From the NCBI GenBank assembly GCA_964353455.1, contig CAYGWP010000376.1, positions 1-18,020 on the forward strand: a DNA stretch of 18,020 nt. Direction: 5' to 3'. The notes under the pieces are model-generated. The model was not told where the DNA came from. It searched no databases and saw nothing but the letters and a program-made list of their open reading frames with translations. Made by a program: the position numbers and the translations under genes. This document shows positions 1 through 8,278 of the stretch, piece after piece (position 1 is the first letter of the stretch; every line of letters starts with the position of its first letter). This stretch comes from CAYGWP01 sp964353455 (lineage in GTDB: Bacteria; Planctomycetota; Phycisphaerae; FEN-1346).

Positions 1-2
1 GG

Positions 3-200
3 ACCGCCCCGCACATCAGCCGGCGGATCGCCGCCGACATGCTCCGCGACGCCCAGGCCGAAGGCCGGCTGCAGACGACTCACACGCTTCATCTTGCGAG
101 GACCGGATGGCATGTTCCCGGTAATGGTGCTACAGTCTCCGGAAATGCCAGGTATCTTTTGGATGCGGTGACTAATCCCATCAGCGATCTGGACCGATAG
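3..200 (+). CDS. 3' end of an unidentified gene (partial)
   Basis: A reading frame enters from the left edge and stays open for 65 codons to a TAG at 198-200. Its first half has codons typical of the neighbouring genes (many GCC, GAC, CGC and CTG). It reads like the C-terminal part of a soluble protein, with a helix-like Arg/Ala-rich stretch followed by a Gly/Asn-rich stretch and a short acidic end. The other two forward frames close sooner (TAA near 131-133 and TGA at 169-171) and are richer in Arg and Pro. I do not recognise the family, and 65 open codons in GC-rich DNA is modest evidence on its own. A weak hairpin follows the stop. Confidence 0.5.
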   Translation, partial: TAPHISRRIAADMLRDAQAEGRLQTTHTLHLARTGWHVPGNGATVSGNARYLLDAVTNPISDLDR

Positions 201-201
201 C

Positions 202-216
202 CCACGGGAGACGTGG
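202..216 (+). repeat. Short hairpin after the upstream stop codon
   Basis: CCACG (202-206) and CGTGG (212-216) form a perfect five-base-pair stem with a five-base loop, two bases after the TAG at 198-200. There is no T-tract afterwards, so it is not a convincing intrinsic terminator. It could be a weak 3'-end hairpin of the upstream message or chance. Confidence 0.3.
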
Positions 217-249
217 AACAAGGATCGGCCGGCTATAGACACGAACGAG

Positions 250-255
250 AAGGAG
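250..255 (+). promoter_or_regulatory. Ribosome binding site that fixes the start at 261
   Basis: AAGGAG lies five bases before ATG 261. The GTG at 213 has no comparable site, and starting there would place 16 charged residues before the signal peptide. Confidence 0.7.
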
Positions 256-260
256 ATCAC

Positions 261-3062
261 ATGACTCGCCACTCTGCATATTGGGTAACTGCTGTCTTGC
301 TGGTGTGCACGGTCGCTGGCGCTGCGCCATTGTCGGCGGCCGAGAAGGCCAATCGCGGCGAGGCCGAAGCGCTTCCCCCGTGCAGCCCCAACGCCCCGGC
401 CGAGATTGTCGTCCTGAGCGACGTCATCCAGCCGAAGGAACGCATTGTGCCGCTGGGACCCAACAACTTCGGCGACCCCGGCGGCGCATCCATTGGCCTC
501 AACAACTTCATCCACAACTCCGGTAACGAACCCGCCAACATCCGGTATCTCTGGCGAATCAAGAAGATCGGTGAGGGGTGGATCGAACTCGACTGGATGG
601 GCACCCGCAACTGGAAGACGTGGGGCGACGGATTCCTGAGCGGCGCAACCGCACGCTTCTACCGCCTCGTCGATGCTGCCGGCAAGAGCCTGCCGCGCAT
701 CCCCGACAAGAACCCCGAGACCTCCTACTACGACCTCTCGAAGGCGCACCATGTGCTGCCGCTTGGGCGGACGCGCGTTTTGCCACCGGGCGCTCCGGGC
801 CATCCCAAGGGCGGCTGGATTGCCAACGAGAACGAGCAGCGAGTGTATCTGGAAGGCAAAGGACCTGCCCTCGAACTCGACGACTATGTCGTCTTCGAAA
901 GGTCTTTCACCGACGTGGACGTGACGACCATCGACCCGCGCCTGGAAGTCAAGAACGTAGGCCACTCATGGTCGGAATCCAAGGCGAGCGGCAAGGATGC
1001 GGCGGGGCCGACACTGCGATTCAGCCTCGTGCCGCACCCGCAGCCGGTGCCAGAAGCGATGCTTGACCCCGGCGCCACCTGCCTCCGCGCCGAAGTGCCC
1101 GCGGGCAAGCACGCCATGCAACAGTCTGCGGCATACGGCGGCGCGGCAGACTTCTGGTACGGCAACCTCGAACCCGGCAGGAAATACCGCTTCGAGGCGT
1201 GGATGCGGCAGGAGGGGCTTGGCGACGGCGGCCGCGTTACCTTCGGCGCAAGCGATGCCTACGCTGCCATCACTACCTCCTTTACGGTTGACGGCCAGTG
1301 GCGCAGGTTCACGTACGACTTCGTTGGGCCGGAGCGGTCGCAATCGAAGAAGTTGATGTACAACCAGATCAGTTTCACCGGGCCAGGGATGTTCTGGCTC
1401 GATAACGCCCGCATCTTCCGGTACGACTCAGAGGCGGATCTGAAGGCCGCTTGCGTTCCGGGCAGGACCAACCTTCAGGAGTTGATCGACTCCAGCCCGC
1501 CCGCCGGCCCCAAGGGGGCGCTGCGGTGCTGGATGGGCCTCTCGGACGACACGATGGAGCGGCTACTGAGTCTGCACGGCGGCAGCGACATGGATATCCG
1601 GCCGTCGTCCGTCACGCTGCGCGGTAAGAGGAACCACACGATTCCGGAGGCCCTCAATTTCTGCGAGGCCGCAGGCGCAGCCCCCGGCGATCGCGTCACG
1701 CCTTGGATCATCATCCAGGTCACGTTCAGCGAGGAGGAGTACCAGGCGCTCATTGAGTACCTGGCCGACCCGTACGACCCGGCCAAGGACACGCCGAAGT
1801 CGAAGCCGTGGGCCTACCGGCGGTTCCAGCAGCGCGGCAAGGGCGAGCCGTGGACCGAGACGTTCCCGAGGATCTTCATCGAGTTCGGCAACGAGAACTG
1901 GCACAACCGCATGATGCGCGACTGGATCGGCTTTGGCCGGCCCGGCCACGTTCACTCGGGAGGCAAGGAGTACGGCATCTTCTGCCAGTACTTCATCGAC
2001 ACGATGAAGAAGACGCCCTGCTGGGCCGCCCGGAAACTCGACGACCGGATCAGGTTCATTTGCGGCGGGAACTACACCTCGTCGGTCGCCGCAGACGGCA
2101 CGATTTCCGGCTACGGCCCGGACGCGATGGCGAACTGCCCGGACGCCATGGGCCAGGGCCACGCCACCTACGTCGGCGCCAAGTGGGAACTAAAGGAAGG
2201 CGCCGTGACCGACCTGACCGATGAGGGTTTTCAGAAGACCCTCCTGGCGTACGAACTCTGGGCCAAGGGGGCGATGGAGAACCAGTCGAAGGCGCGGATA
2301 CGCCTGATGGAACTCGGCCGCAAACCGTTCGACCTCGTCGGCTACGAAGGTGGCCCCAGCGGGTTCCTCTTCAGCGCCCGCCCCGGCAAGAACACGTTCC
2401 CCGAAGAGGCCGTAAAGACCGCCAACCTCTATGGCCACTCTCAGTGCATCGGCGTTGCGGCGCTCGACGCATGGCTTGACGCCTACCGCCTGGGCTGGAC
2501 ATGGATGTGTTACCTCTCGTGGGGCGAGGGCGAAGTCAACTGGACCAGCCACACCGTCATGGGCCAAGGCTTCCGGCCGTACGCCGGGTGGCAGGCCCTG
2601 GCGCTGCGGAACCGATACATCTGGGGCGACATGCTGAGAGTGGACATCCCGTCGGCCCCGACCCTCTCGTATCGCACGGCGTCAAAGGGCGCCCAGCCGG
2701 TCGCACGGGCGGTGAACCTGGTCTCCGCCTATGCCTTCCGCGACGGTAGCCGCTACGCGGTCGCGATCTTGTCGCGGAAACTCGACGGCAAGCACGACGG
2801 GTTCGACCTGGGCGACGGTTGCACGCCCGTCACCCTGCGGCTGCCCTTCGCCACGGCCGGGAAGATATCGCTGCATGCCCTGGTCGGCGACCCGCGAAAG
2901 ACCAACCACGAGGCGCTGAACTCGAAGATTGAGTCCAGGGAGGTCCCTGCGGCCAGCCTCCAGAAAGGCGTATTCGTCGTCAACGACAAGACCGGCGGCG
3001 CCGCCGGCGGCCTGCCGCCGGGCCAGGCTTTCGTGTACGTGTTCGAGGAGGTGCAACCATAG
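261..3062 (+). CDS. Exported clan GH-A-like glycosidase with internal carbohydrate-binding module
   Basis: A 933-residue protein. I chose ATG 261 over GTG 213 because AAGGAG lies at 250-255 and a clear signal peptide follows (Arg near the N-terminus, hydrophobic residues 7-22, cleavage near SAA, about residue 27). Residues about 255-392 look like a CBM4/9-type jelly roll (YGNLEPGRKYRFEAWMR near 300, FWLDNARIFRYD near 378). The C-terminal half resembles a clan GH-A TIM barrel. FIEFGNENWHN carries an Asn-Glu pair, with Glu545 the likely acid/base. LVGYEGGPSG carries Glu696, the likely nucleophile on a later strand. A beta-rich tail follows. The same motif pair recurs in the gene at 9466-10725, so the two are probably paralogs. 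The role is extracytoplasmic glycan hydrolysis, perhaps arabinofuranosidase-like. Substrate and exact GH family cannot be read from sequence, and the catalytic assignment is inference from motif spacing. Confidence 0.8.
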   Translation: MTRHSAYWVTAVLLVCTVAGAAPLSAAEKANRGEAEALPPCSPNAPAEIVVLSDVIQPKERIVPLGPNNFGDPGGASIGLNNFIHNSGNEPANIRYLWRIKKIGEGWIELDWMGTRNWKTWGDGFLSGATARFYRLVDAAGKSLPRIPDKNPETSYYDLSKAHHVLPLGRTRVLPPGAPGHPKGGWIANENEQRVYLEGKGPALELDDYVVFERSFTDVDVTTIDPRLEVKNVGHSWSESKASGKDAAGPTLRFSLVPHPQPVPEAMLDPGATCLRAEVPAGKHAMQQSAAYGGAADFWYGNLEPGRKYRFEAWMRQEGLGDGGRVTFGASDAYAAITTSFTVDGQWRRFTYDFVGPERSQSKKLMYNQISFTGPGMFWLDNARIFRYDSEADLKAACVPGRTNLQELIDSSPPAGPKGALRCWMGLSDDTMERLLSLHGGSDMDIRPSSVTLRGKRNHTIPEALNFCEAAGAAPGDRVTPWIIIQVTFSEEEYQALIEYLADPYDPAKDTPKSKPWAYRRFQQRGKGEPWTETFPRIFIEFGNENWHNRMMRDWIGFGRPGHVHSGGKEYGIFCQYFIDTMKKTPCWAARKLDDRIRFICGGNYTSSVAADGTISGYGPDAMANCPDAMGQGHATYVGAKWELKEGAVTDLTDEGFQKTLLAYELWAKGAMENQSKARIRLMELGRKPFDLVGYEGGPSGFLFSARPGKNTFPEEAVKTANLYGHSQCIGVAALDAWLDAYRLGWTWMCYLSWGEGEVNWTSHTVMGQGFRPYAGWQALALRNRYIWGDMLRVDIPSAPTLSYRTASKGAQPVARAVNLVSAYAFRDGSRYAVAILSRKLDGKHDGFDLGDGCTPVTLRLPFATAGKISLHALVGDPRKTNHEALNSKIESREVPAASLQKGVFVVNDKTGGAAGGLPPGQAFVYVFEEVQP

Positions 3063-3127
3063 GTCGCGAGAGGCCCCGATGGAAGTGAAGTATGCGTAAC
3101 AACATCAACAGGAACAAGGAGGGAACG

Positions 3128-3382
3128 ATGGAAAAGGTCATACTAGGGGTAGTGTGGCTGGCGTTATCCGTGACGGGTGCTTCTTCGGTTTGGGCGGCCT
3201 CCGGGCCGGTTGGGGGCGGGATTTTGCATGCCGGTTTGCGCGGCGTGTACGGCTTCGACATCGCGGTCGATGAAGGGGACAAGGAGTTGAGCCAACAAGT
3301 CTGGCGCGGCGACGCCCACAACGCCACCGACACCAGCCATTTCGGCACCATCGTGTTGGCGGATGAGACGGTGACAAGATGA
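3128..3382 (+). CDS. Small exported protein of unknown function
   Basis: An 84-residue protein. AAGGAGGG at 3116-3123 supports ATG 3128 over the in-frame ATG at 3092. The N-terminus is a standard signal peptide (Lys3, hydrophobic residues 4-17, likely cleavage after VWAA near residue 25). The mature part is only about 60 residues: a Gly-rich start, then an acidic stretch (AVDEGDKELSQQ) and a polar end. I recognise no domain. Its TGA (3380-3382) overlaps the ATG of the next gene (3379-3381), which suggests translational coupling with the beta-propeller gene. It could be a genuine small partner or the surviving N-terminal piece of a larger exported protein. No frameshift into the next gene is implied, because that gene has its own signal peptide. 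Confidence 0.55.
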   Translation: MEKVILGVVWLALSVTGASSVWAASGPVGGGILHAGLRGVYGFDIAVDEGDKELSQQVWRGDAHNATDTSHFGTIVLADETVTR

Positions 3383-4863
3383 AACGCACCGTGTCTTTCG
3401 CTGCCTTACAGAACAACACAAAACACCGCCGGTGGATCACGGCGACAGGGTTGGGCCTTTTCGTTTGGGCCGGCACGACGGTCTTGCAGGCCGACGAGTC
3501 GCCGGGCATTCGCGGCTGGCGCAATGACGGCAGCGGCCGGTTCGATTCCGTCACCGCCGGGCCGACCGAATGGGGGCCGGATAAGAACATCCGCTGGAAA
3601 GCGCCGTTGCCCCACCGCAGCAATGCTTCGCCGATCTTGGTGGACGGTCGGCTCTACGTGTGTGCGGAGCCGGATGAACTGGTCTGCGTGGCCGCAGACA
3701 CCGGGCAGACTTTGTGGCGGCAGGCAACCTCCTACCTCGATCTGCTCACCGGTCAGCAACTGGAACCGGCCACACGGGCCCTGCTGGAGCAGGCCCGCGC
3801 GGCACAACTGAAACGTTTCAAGCCGGACGGCCTGGACTTGGGGCATCACCCCGGCTTGATTGAGGACGGAAAGGAGTTGCCCGGGCAGTTTCGTCGTCCC
3901 GACGTTCACGTGGACGCCGGCTACACGACTCCCACGCCGGTCAGTGACGGGCGCAATGTCTTTGTGCTGTTCGCCACCGGGTTGGTGACGAGTTTCGATG
4001 CCGGGGGGAAGCGTCGATGGACTGTGTTGCCGGAGAAGCCGGTGATCCGCTGGGGTCAGGCCGCGTCGCCGATCATTGCCGGGGGCCGGTTGATTGTTCA
4101 CGCCGAGCATTGCTTCGCGCTCGACCTCGCCACCGGCGCAGTGGCGTGGCGCACGCCGACCCGCCGCCGGTGGGCCACGCCGGTTGCCCTGCGCATAGGC
4201 ACGCTTGAATTGATCGTGCTTGGCGGGGGCGAGGTCCTGCGGGCCGGCGACGGCATGGTTGTGGCCGATTTGTTCCCGCACCGGGACCGGTGCGACTGTT
4301 ATGTCAACTACTGGGGCATGAGTTCGCCGGTTGTGGCGGGCGAGTCGGTGTATTTCGTGGACGCGACGCCGAGCACAGCCACCGTGGCGCCGACGGTCCA
4401 GCGTTTCGACTTGAAAGTGACGGGCGAGGGGCGGGTCGAGTTTGTCCGGCGTTGGCGGGTGGATGTGCCGTCGGGAAAGTACTTCGCCTCGCCGGTGTTG
4501 CACGACGGCCGGCTCTACATCGTGGCCAGCACTTTGCGGCAACAGGGCGAGAAGGGCTTCGACGCGGTGTTGAACAGGCGCGTGGATGGCACGTTGCTGG
4601 CGCTGAATGCCGAGACCGGCGAATTGATCTTCGCCCACGAGATCGGCAAGGAGACCGGCACGTATCACACGGTGACGTTCGCCGACGGCAAACTGTGGCT
4701 GACGGGCCACAGCGGGATCACGGTCGTGGTTGAGGCCGGCCCGGCCTACCGGGAGTTGGCGCGCAACCGGTTGGAGGCGACGCGGAGCCATCCGCTTTTT
4801 GTCGGCAACGACCTCATCATCCGCGGCTGCGAGAACCTCTACCGGATTGGCGGTGGCCGATGA
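3379..4863 (+). CDS. Exported PQQ-type beta-propeller protein
   Basis: A 494-residue protein with an N-terminal export signal (basic KHRR at 15-18, hydrophobic 19-34, likely cleavage near LQA at residue 38). The rest is a run of about seven beta-propeller blades of the PQQ/BamB type. Each shows a pattern like SPILVDGRLYVC followed by a D-TG-LWR turn, for example near residues 84-115, 228-258, 315-335 and 365-415. This fold is used both in quinoprotein dehydrogenases and in BamB-like scaffolds. I see no clear quinone-ligand or calcium-site signature that would make it an enzyme. It starts in an ATGA overlap with the small exported protein and has no strong ribosome binding site of its own, which fits coupled translation. 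By my hand count about 21 of 48 leucines are TTG, far more than in the first glycosidase gene. Confidence 0.8.
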   Translation: MKRTVSFAALQNNTKHRRWITATGLGLFVWAGTTVLQADESPGIRGWRNDGSGRFDSVTAGPTEWGPDKNIRWKAPLPHRSNASPILVDGRLYVCAEPDELVCVAADTGQTLWRQATSYLDLLTGQQLEPATRALLEQARAAQLKRFKPDGLDLGHHPGLIEDGKELPGQFRRPDVHVDAGYTTPTPVSDGRNVFVLFATGLVTSFDAGGKRRWTVLPEKPVIRWGQAASPIIAGGRLIVHAEHCFALDLATGAVAWRTPTRRRWATPVALRIGTLELIVLGGGEVLRAGDGMVVADLFPHRDRCDCYVNYWGMSSPVVAGESVYFVDATPSTATVAPTVQRFDLKVTGEGRVEFVRRWRVDVPSGKYFASPVLHDGRLYIVASTLRQQGEKGFDAVLNRRVDGTLLALNAETGELIFAHEIGKETGTYHTVTFADGKLWLTGHSGITVVVEAGPAYRELARNRLEATRSHPLFVGNDLIIRGCENLYRIGGGR

Positions 4864-4900
4864 GCCGGATTGCCAGTGCAACTCGCCGCTGTTGTGCCTG

Positions 4901-4907
4901 GGAGAGG
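4901..4907 (+). promoter_or_regulatory. Ribosome binding site that fixes the start at 4917
   Basis: GGAGAGG lies nine bases before the first of two adjacent ATG codons (4917 and 4920). The upstream ATG at 4860 has no such site. Confidence 0.6.
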
Positions 4908-4916
4908 AATAATAGA

Positions 4917-6380
4917 ATGATGAAGACGCAACGCCGGTTTGGAGTTTTGCTTGCGGTCGCGCTGGTCGGCGGCCTCGTTCAGGATCGCCCCGTGTGGGGT
5001 GGCAACGAGAGCCAGGAATTCAGGCCATCCTACCCGGTGGTCGTCACTGGCAAGGACGCGGCCGCGCTGTTGGGGGCGGCGCCGGACCGCATCGTTGGTT
5101 TTGCGCGGCGCGATGGCCAATGGGTTCAGGTGCCGGTGCAGGTAGACCAAAAAGTCCTGGCCCCGAAAGGCCAGGCGGGCGGTAACCCCGCCGTGCCGCT
5201 GAAATCGCGATGGAAATCCCATTACATTTTCGCCGATCCAAGGAATGCTGCCGGACCGGGAGGGCCAACGCTGGGCGACCATGACGAAATCGCGACGCTC
5301 TACGAAGACTTCGGCAGCGCCACCGAGGCTGCCTCGGGCGATCCGGAGGGCGTTGTCGCAAACACCCGCGTCCATCTGGTTGCCACCATCGCCGGGCAGC
5401 GGCCGCGATCACTCTATCTGTTCAAGAGCGCGGGCGCTTTGAAGCCGGACGCGGGACGAAAGCCGGTCGCTTATAGCTTCCATAGCCTCATCGCTCCGGA
5501 AGACCGGCCGCGATGGGAGGAGATCACTCCGGAAATCAGCAGCTACCGCTTTATTCCGCACCGCAAAGAGAACAAAGTAATCTACCAACTCCCACCCTTG
5601 CCCAGCGAGGACAGCGCCGTGCGGGGCGAGAACTACCAGGTGCGTTTCGACGCCCGGAGTCGGCTCAGCGAGTTGAGAATCCTGGGCGCCGGCGCGAGCG
5701 GCGAAAACATCCTGGAACACGACAAGTTCTACTACGGCTCGGACATGCGGCAGCAAGCGTACCTGGTCTCGATCGGCAATCGAATCCTGGCCGACATCGC
5801 CGGTCCGGTCCGCGCCATCCGCATGCGGCAACTGGAATGGTCGGCCAGCCTCGGCTACGACGAATGGATTTTCTACCCGCGGATGGTCGAAGCGGCCCGG
5901 CACTGGATCATCCACAAGGGACCGGCGTTGTGGTTTGGCATAAACTTCTCTGAAAACGCCATTGGCATGACCTACTACGACAACCTCAACGAGCAGGGCG
6001 TGACGATCGACGGCCAGCCCGACGATGTGCGGACGGGAGAATTGAAATGGCAATTCATCGCCGGCAAGCCGGGATCGCTGCTCGTCCAGCACATCCTCGA
6101 CACCGATATCCAGGATTTACCCAGAAGTTCGCGATACTTCGACGTCAAAGATCCGTTTTACTTCACCCGGAACGCCACATTCCCGGATACCGGCGCCTTC
6201 GCCTACGGTGCCAGCGGCCCGTTTTACGGTCCCTATCCAGCGACGGTGCCGAAGGGCGAGACGGGCGACTACATGGTGATTCGGCGCCGCTTTCTGTTCG
6301 GGCCGCCGGGGATTTCGCTGCCGCAAGTGAAATCCACCGTGGAACAGCCATTGCCGACGCTCGAAGTCATCAAGCGTTGA
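4917..6380 (+). CDS. Exported protein of unknown function
   Basis: A 487-residue protein. GGAGAGG at 4901-4907 supports the tandem ATGs at 4917/4920. The alternative ATG 4860 overlaps the previous stop by ATGA but would put a Cys/Arg-rich stretch in front of the signal peptide. The signal peptide spans about residues 1-29 (KTQRR, then hydrophobic FGVLLAVALVGGLV). Early in the mature chain there is a segment of the form RIVGFARRDGQWVQVPVQVDQK, a pattern I associate with the N-termini of large exported bacterial proteins. The rest is rich in Tyr, Trp and Phe with many predicted beta strands (for example SASLGYDEWIFYPRMVEAARHW), which would suit carbohydrate contact. I cannot assign a family or a catalytic site. 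Its position between a propeller and an FAD oxidoreductase suggests a part in the same extracytoplasmic pathway. Confidence 0.75.
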   Translation: MMKTQRRFGVLLAVALVGGLVQDRPVWGGNESQEFRPSYPVVVTGKDAAALLGAAPDRIVGFARRDGQWVQVPVQVDQKVLAPKGQAGGNPAVPLKSRWKSHYIFADPRNAAGPGGPTLGDHDEIATLYEDFGSATEAASGDPEGVVANTRVHLVATIAGQRPRSLYLFKSAGALKPDAGRKPVAYSFHSLIAPEDRPRWEEITPEISSYRFIPHRKENKVIYQLPPLPSEDSAVRGENYQVRFDARSRLSELRILGAGASGENILEHDKFYYGSDMRQQAYLVSIGNRILADIAGPVRAIRMRQLEWSASLGYDEWIFYPRMVEAARHWIIHKGPALWFGINFSENAIGMTYYDNLNEQGVTIDGQPDDVRTGELKWQFIAGKPGSLLVQHILDTDIQDLPRSSRYFDVKDPFYFTRNATFPDTGAFAYGASGPFYGPYPATVPKGETGDYMVIRRRFLFGPPGISLPQVKSTVEQPLPTLEVIKR

Positions 6381-6419
6381 CTAATTGAAGCAATGATTAT
6401 CAAGCATGAAAGGAAACCG

Positions 6420-8255
6420 ATGAAGCATAAGATCATCCTCGCACTGCTGGTGTTGTCATCTGCGTGTATGGCCGCAACGACATCGCGTGCGGCGGAAGTC
6501 TTGGTCGAGGCCGAAGCGTTCGCGGATCATGGCGGATGGGTGATTGATCCGCAGTTCATGGATCAAATGGGATCGCCGTACTTGTTGGCCCATGGATTGG
6601 GCAAGCCGGTCGCCAACGCGAAGACCGAAGCGGAGTTTCCTGAAGCCGGCGTCTATCACGTCTGGGTCCGCGCCAAGGACTGGGCGGCGTCGCATCATCC
6701 TGGGCGGTTCAAGGTGCTCGTCAATGGGCAGGAACTGGCGGAGACGTTCGGCGAAAATGGCCAGGACTGGGCCTGGCAGAAGTCGGGGCCGATCGAAGTC
6801 AAAGGCAAGAAGGTCGCCATCGAACTGAGGGACCTGACCGGCTTCGACGGCCGCTGCGACGCGATCTACTTCACGACCAACAAGGACGCCGTACCACCGG
6901 ACAAGCCGGACGAACGCATGGCGGCTTGGCGGCGCAAACTGCTGGGCCTGCCGGAGACGCCGCCTTTGGCCGGGGAATTTGATCTGGTTGTGGTCGGGGG
7001 TGGCGTCGCAGGGACTTGCGCCGCCGTCAGTGCCGCGCGGCTTGGACTGCATGTCGCGCTGGTGCAGGAGCGCCCTGTTCTGGGCGGTAACGCGAGCAGC
7101 GAGATCCGGATCGGGCCTTACGGCCTGGGACGTCCGCGTGTGGACGAGATCATCGCTGAATTGCGCCGGCCCAAGCCGTTTGCCGGCGAGAAGAACCTGC
7201 AAATCTTCTTCGACATGCATGCCTGCGCCGTGCAGAAAGATGGCGCCCGGATCGTGGCCGTCGTTGCCAGCCACGTCGTCACCGGCAAGCAAATGCGATT
7301 TGCCGCCCCGCTGTTCGTGGACTGCACCGGCGATGGTTGGATCGGATTCTGGGCCGGCGCGGACTACCGGCAAGGTCGCGAGAGTTACCGGGAATTCAAC
7401 GAGGCCTTGGCGCCGAACGAGGCGGACAAACGGACGCACGGCAACAGCGTCGTGTTCCAAGCGGCGATGGCCACCGAGCCCGTGACGTTCCCGGAAGTTC
7501 CGTGGGCGACCGAGGTCTCGAAGGACTACGCGCAGATGGCGAACATCCCGCAGCGGAAATGGGACCCGCACCACTTCTGGGAATACGGGCAGGGCTTGGA
7601 CACGCTCCATGAGGCCGAGCGCATCCGCGATCATCTCTTCCGTGCCATCTATGGCACGTTCGCCACGGTGAAGGCGAAGTATCCGGAGGCGGCCAACTTG
7701 AAGCTTGTCTGGGTCGGGCACATTGCGGCGCGCGGCGAGTCGCGGCGTTTCATCGGCGATTACACGCTCAACCAAAACGACGTGGCCGCGGGGCGAATCT
7801 TCCCCGACGCGGTGGCCATTTCCATGAAGAACTGGTTCTGTCTGCACTACATTCAGCCGAAGTATGATTTCCGCGGCGGCGCGCCCCGGCCGGCATCCGA
7901 GAGCGCGGGACGCCGACCAATGCCGCCGGCAGCCATTCCGGAAGAGCCGCTGCCCGCCTGCGCCGACAGCCTGCCGGTGGGCAAGTGCGCCACCGTTCCG
8001 TTCCGCTGCCTTTATTCGCGGAACGTGGAGAACCTGATGCTGGCCGGCCGCTGCGTCAGCGCTTCCCATGTGGCGGCGATGAACATCAAGGTGCAGAAGA
8101 CAACCGGCCAGATGGGCCTCGCTGTCGGCGCTGCCGCGTTCTTGTGCAAGAAGCACAACACGACACCGCGCGGCGTTTACCAGAAGCATCTGGCGGAGTT
8201 GCAAGATATCATATTCGAGCGCGGCGAGCACAAGGACGCGCTAAAGCCCCGATGA
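6420..8255 (+). CDS. Exported FAD-dependent oxidoreductase with N-terminal CBM-like domain
   Basis: A 611-residue protein. AAAGGAAA at 6409-6416 favours ATG 6420 over ATG 6393. Residues 1-24 form a signal peptide (KHK, hydrophobic core, SRAA). Residues about 26-155 look like a beta-sandwich sugar-binding domain (EVLVEAEAF start, GVYHVWVRAKDW near 77, final DAIYFTTN). From about 187 the chain is an FAD-dependent oxidoreductase of the FAD_oxidored type. It has a dinucleotide-binding GGGVAG (193-198), an acidic residue at the end of the second strand (Glu217), a GGNASSEIRIG loop after it, and a C-terminal FAD-contact segment (NLMLAGRCVSASH to KTTGQMGLAVGAAA). The family oxidises unknown, probably sugar-like substrates and is common in planctomycete exported-enzyme clusters. 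Here a flavoprotein carries a Sec-type signal. How FAD is loaded outside the cytoplasm and what accepts the electrons are unknown. The next gene starts 24 bases downstream. Confidence 0.85.
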   Translation: MKHKIILALLVLSSACMAATTSRAAEVLVEAEAFADHGGWVIDPQFMDQMGSPYLLAHGLGKPVANAKTEAEFPEAGVYHVWVRAKDWAASHHPGRFKVLVNGQELAETFGENGQDWAWQKSGPIEVKGKKVAIELRDLTGFDGRCDAIYFTTNKDAVPPDKPDERMAAWRRKLLGLPETPPLAGEFDLVVVGGGVAGTCAAVSAARLGLHVALVQERPVLGGNASSEIRIGPYGLGRPRVDEIIAELRRPKPFAGEKNLQIFFDMHACAVQKDGARIVAVVASHVVTGKQMRFAAPLFVDCTGDGWIGFWAGADYRQGRESYREFNEALAPNEADKRTHGNSVVFQAAMATEPVTFPEVPWATEVSKDYAQMANIPQRKWDPHHFWEYGQGLDTLHEAERIRDHLFRAIYGTFATVKAKYPEAANLKLVWVGHIAARGESRRFIGDYTLNQNDVAAGRIFPDAVAISMKNWFCLHYIQPKYDFRGGAPRPASESAGRRPMPPAAIPEEPLPACADSLPVGKCATVPFRCLYSRNVENLMLAGRCVSASHVAAMNIKVQKTTGQMGLAVGAAAFLCKKHNTTPRGVYQKHLAELQDIIFERGEHKDALKPR

Positions 8256-8266
8256 ACGATGAATCC

Positions 8267-8270
8267 GGAG
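8267..8270 (+). promoter_or_regulatory. Ribosome binding site for the Tat-exported enolase-superfamily gene
   Basis: GGAG lies eight bases before ATG 8279, a normal spacing. ATG 8273 is only two bases away from it and ATG 8252 lies upstream of it, so 8279 is preferred. Confidence 0.5.
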
Positions 8271-8278
8271 ACATGGCC

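Noticed and set aside
202..216. Hairpin after the first stop as an intrinsic terminator
   Set aside because: The stem is only five base pairs and no T-tract follows.
3128..4863. Small exported gene and propeller gene as one frameshifted gene
   Set aside because: The propeller gene has its own complete signal peptide and a normal propeller N-terminus, so the two are separate genes joined by an ATGA overlap.
3406..4881. Minus-strand open frame of about 491 codons
   Set aside because: It mirrors the beta-propeller gene exactly and has the low-complexity His/Arg/Pro composition of an antisense frame.
6377..6403. Possible promoter in the AT-rich gap before the FAD oxidoreductase (TTGACT and TATCAA)
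   Set aside because: The spacer is only 15 bases and the -10 match is poor. The gap of 39 bases is compatible with read-through transcription.
6456..8231. Minus-strand open frame of about 591 codons
   Set aside because: It is the complement of the FAD oxidoreductase gene, whose + strand product has a complete dinucleotide-binding motif. The minus product has no family features.
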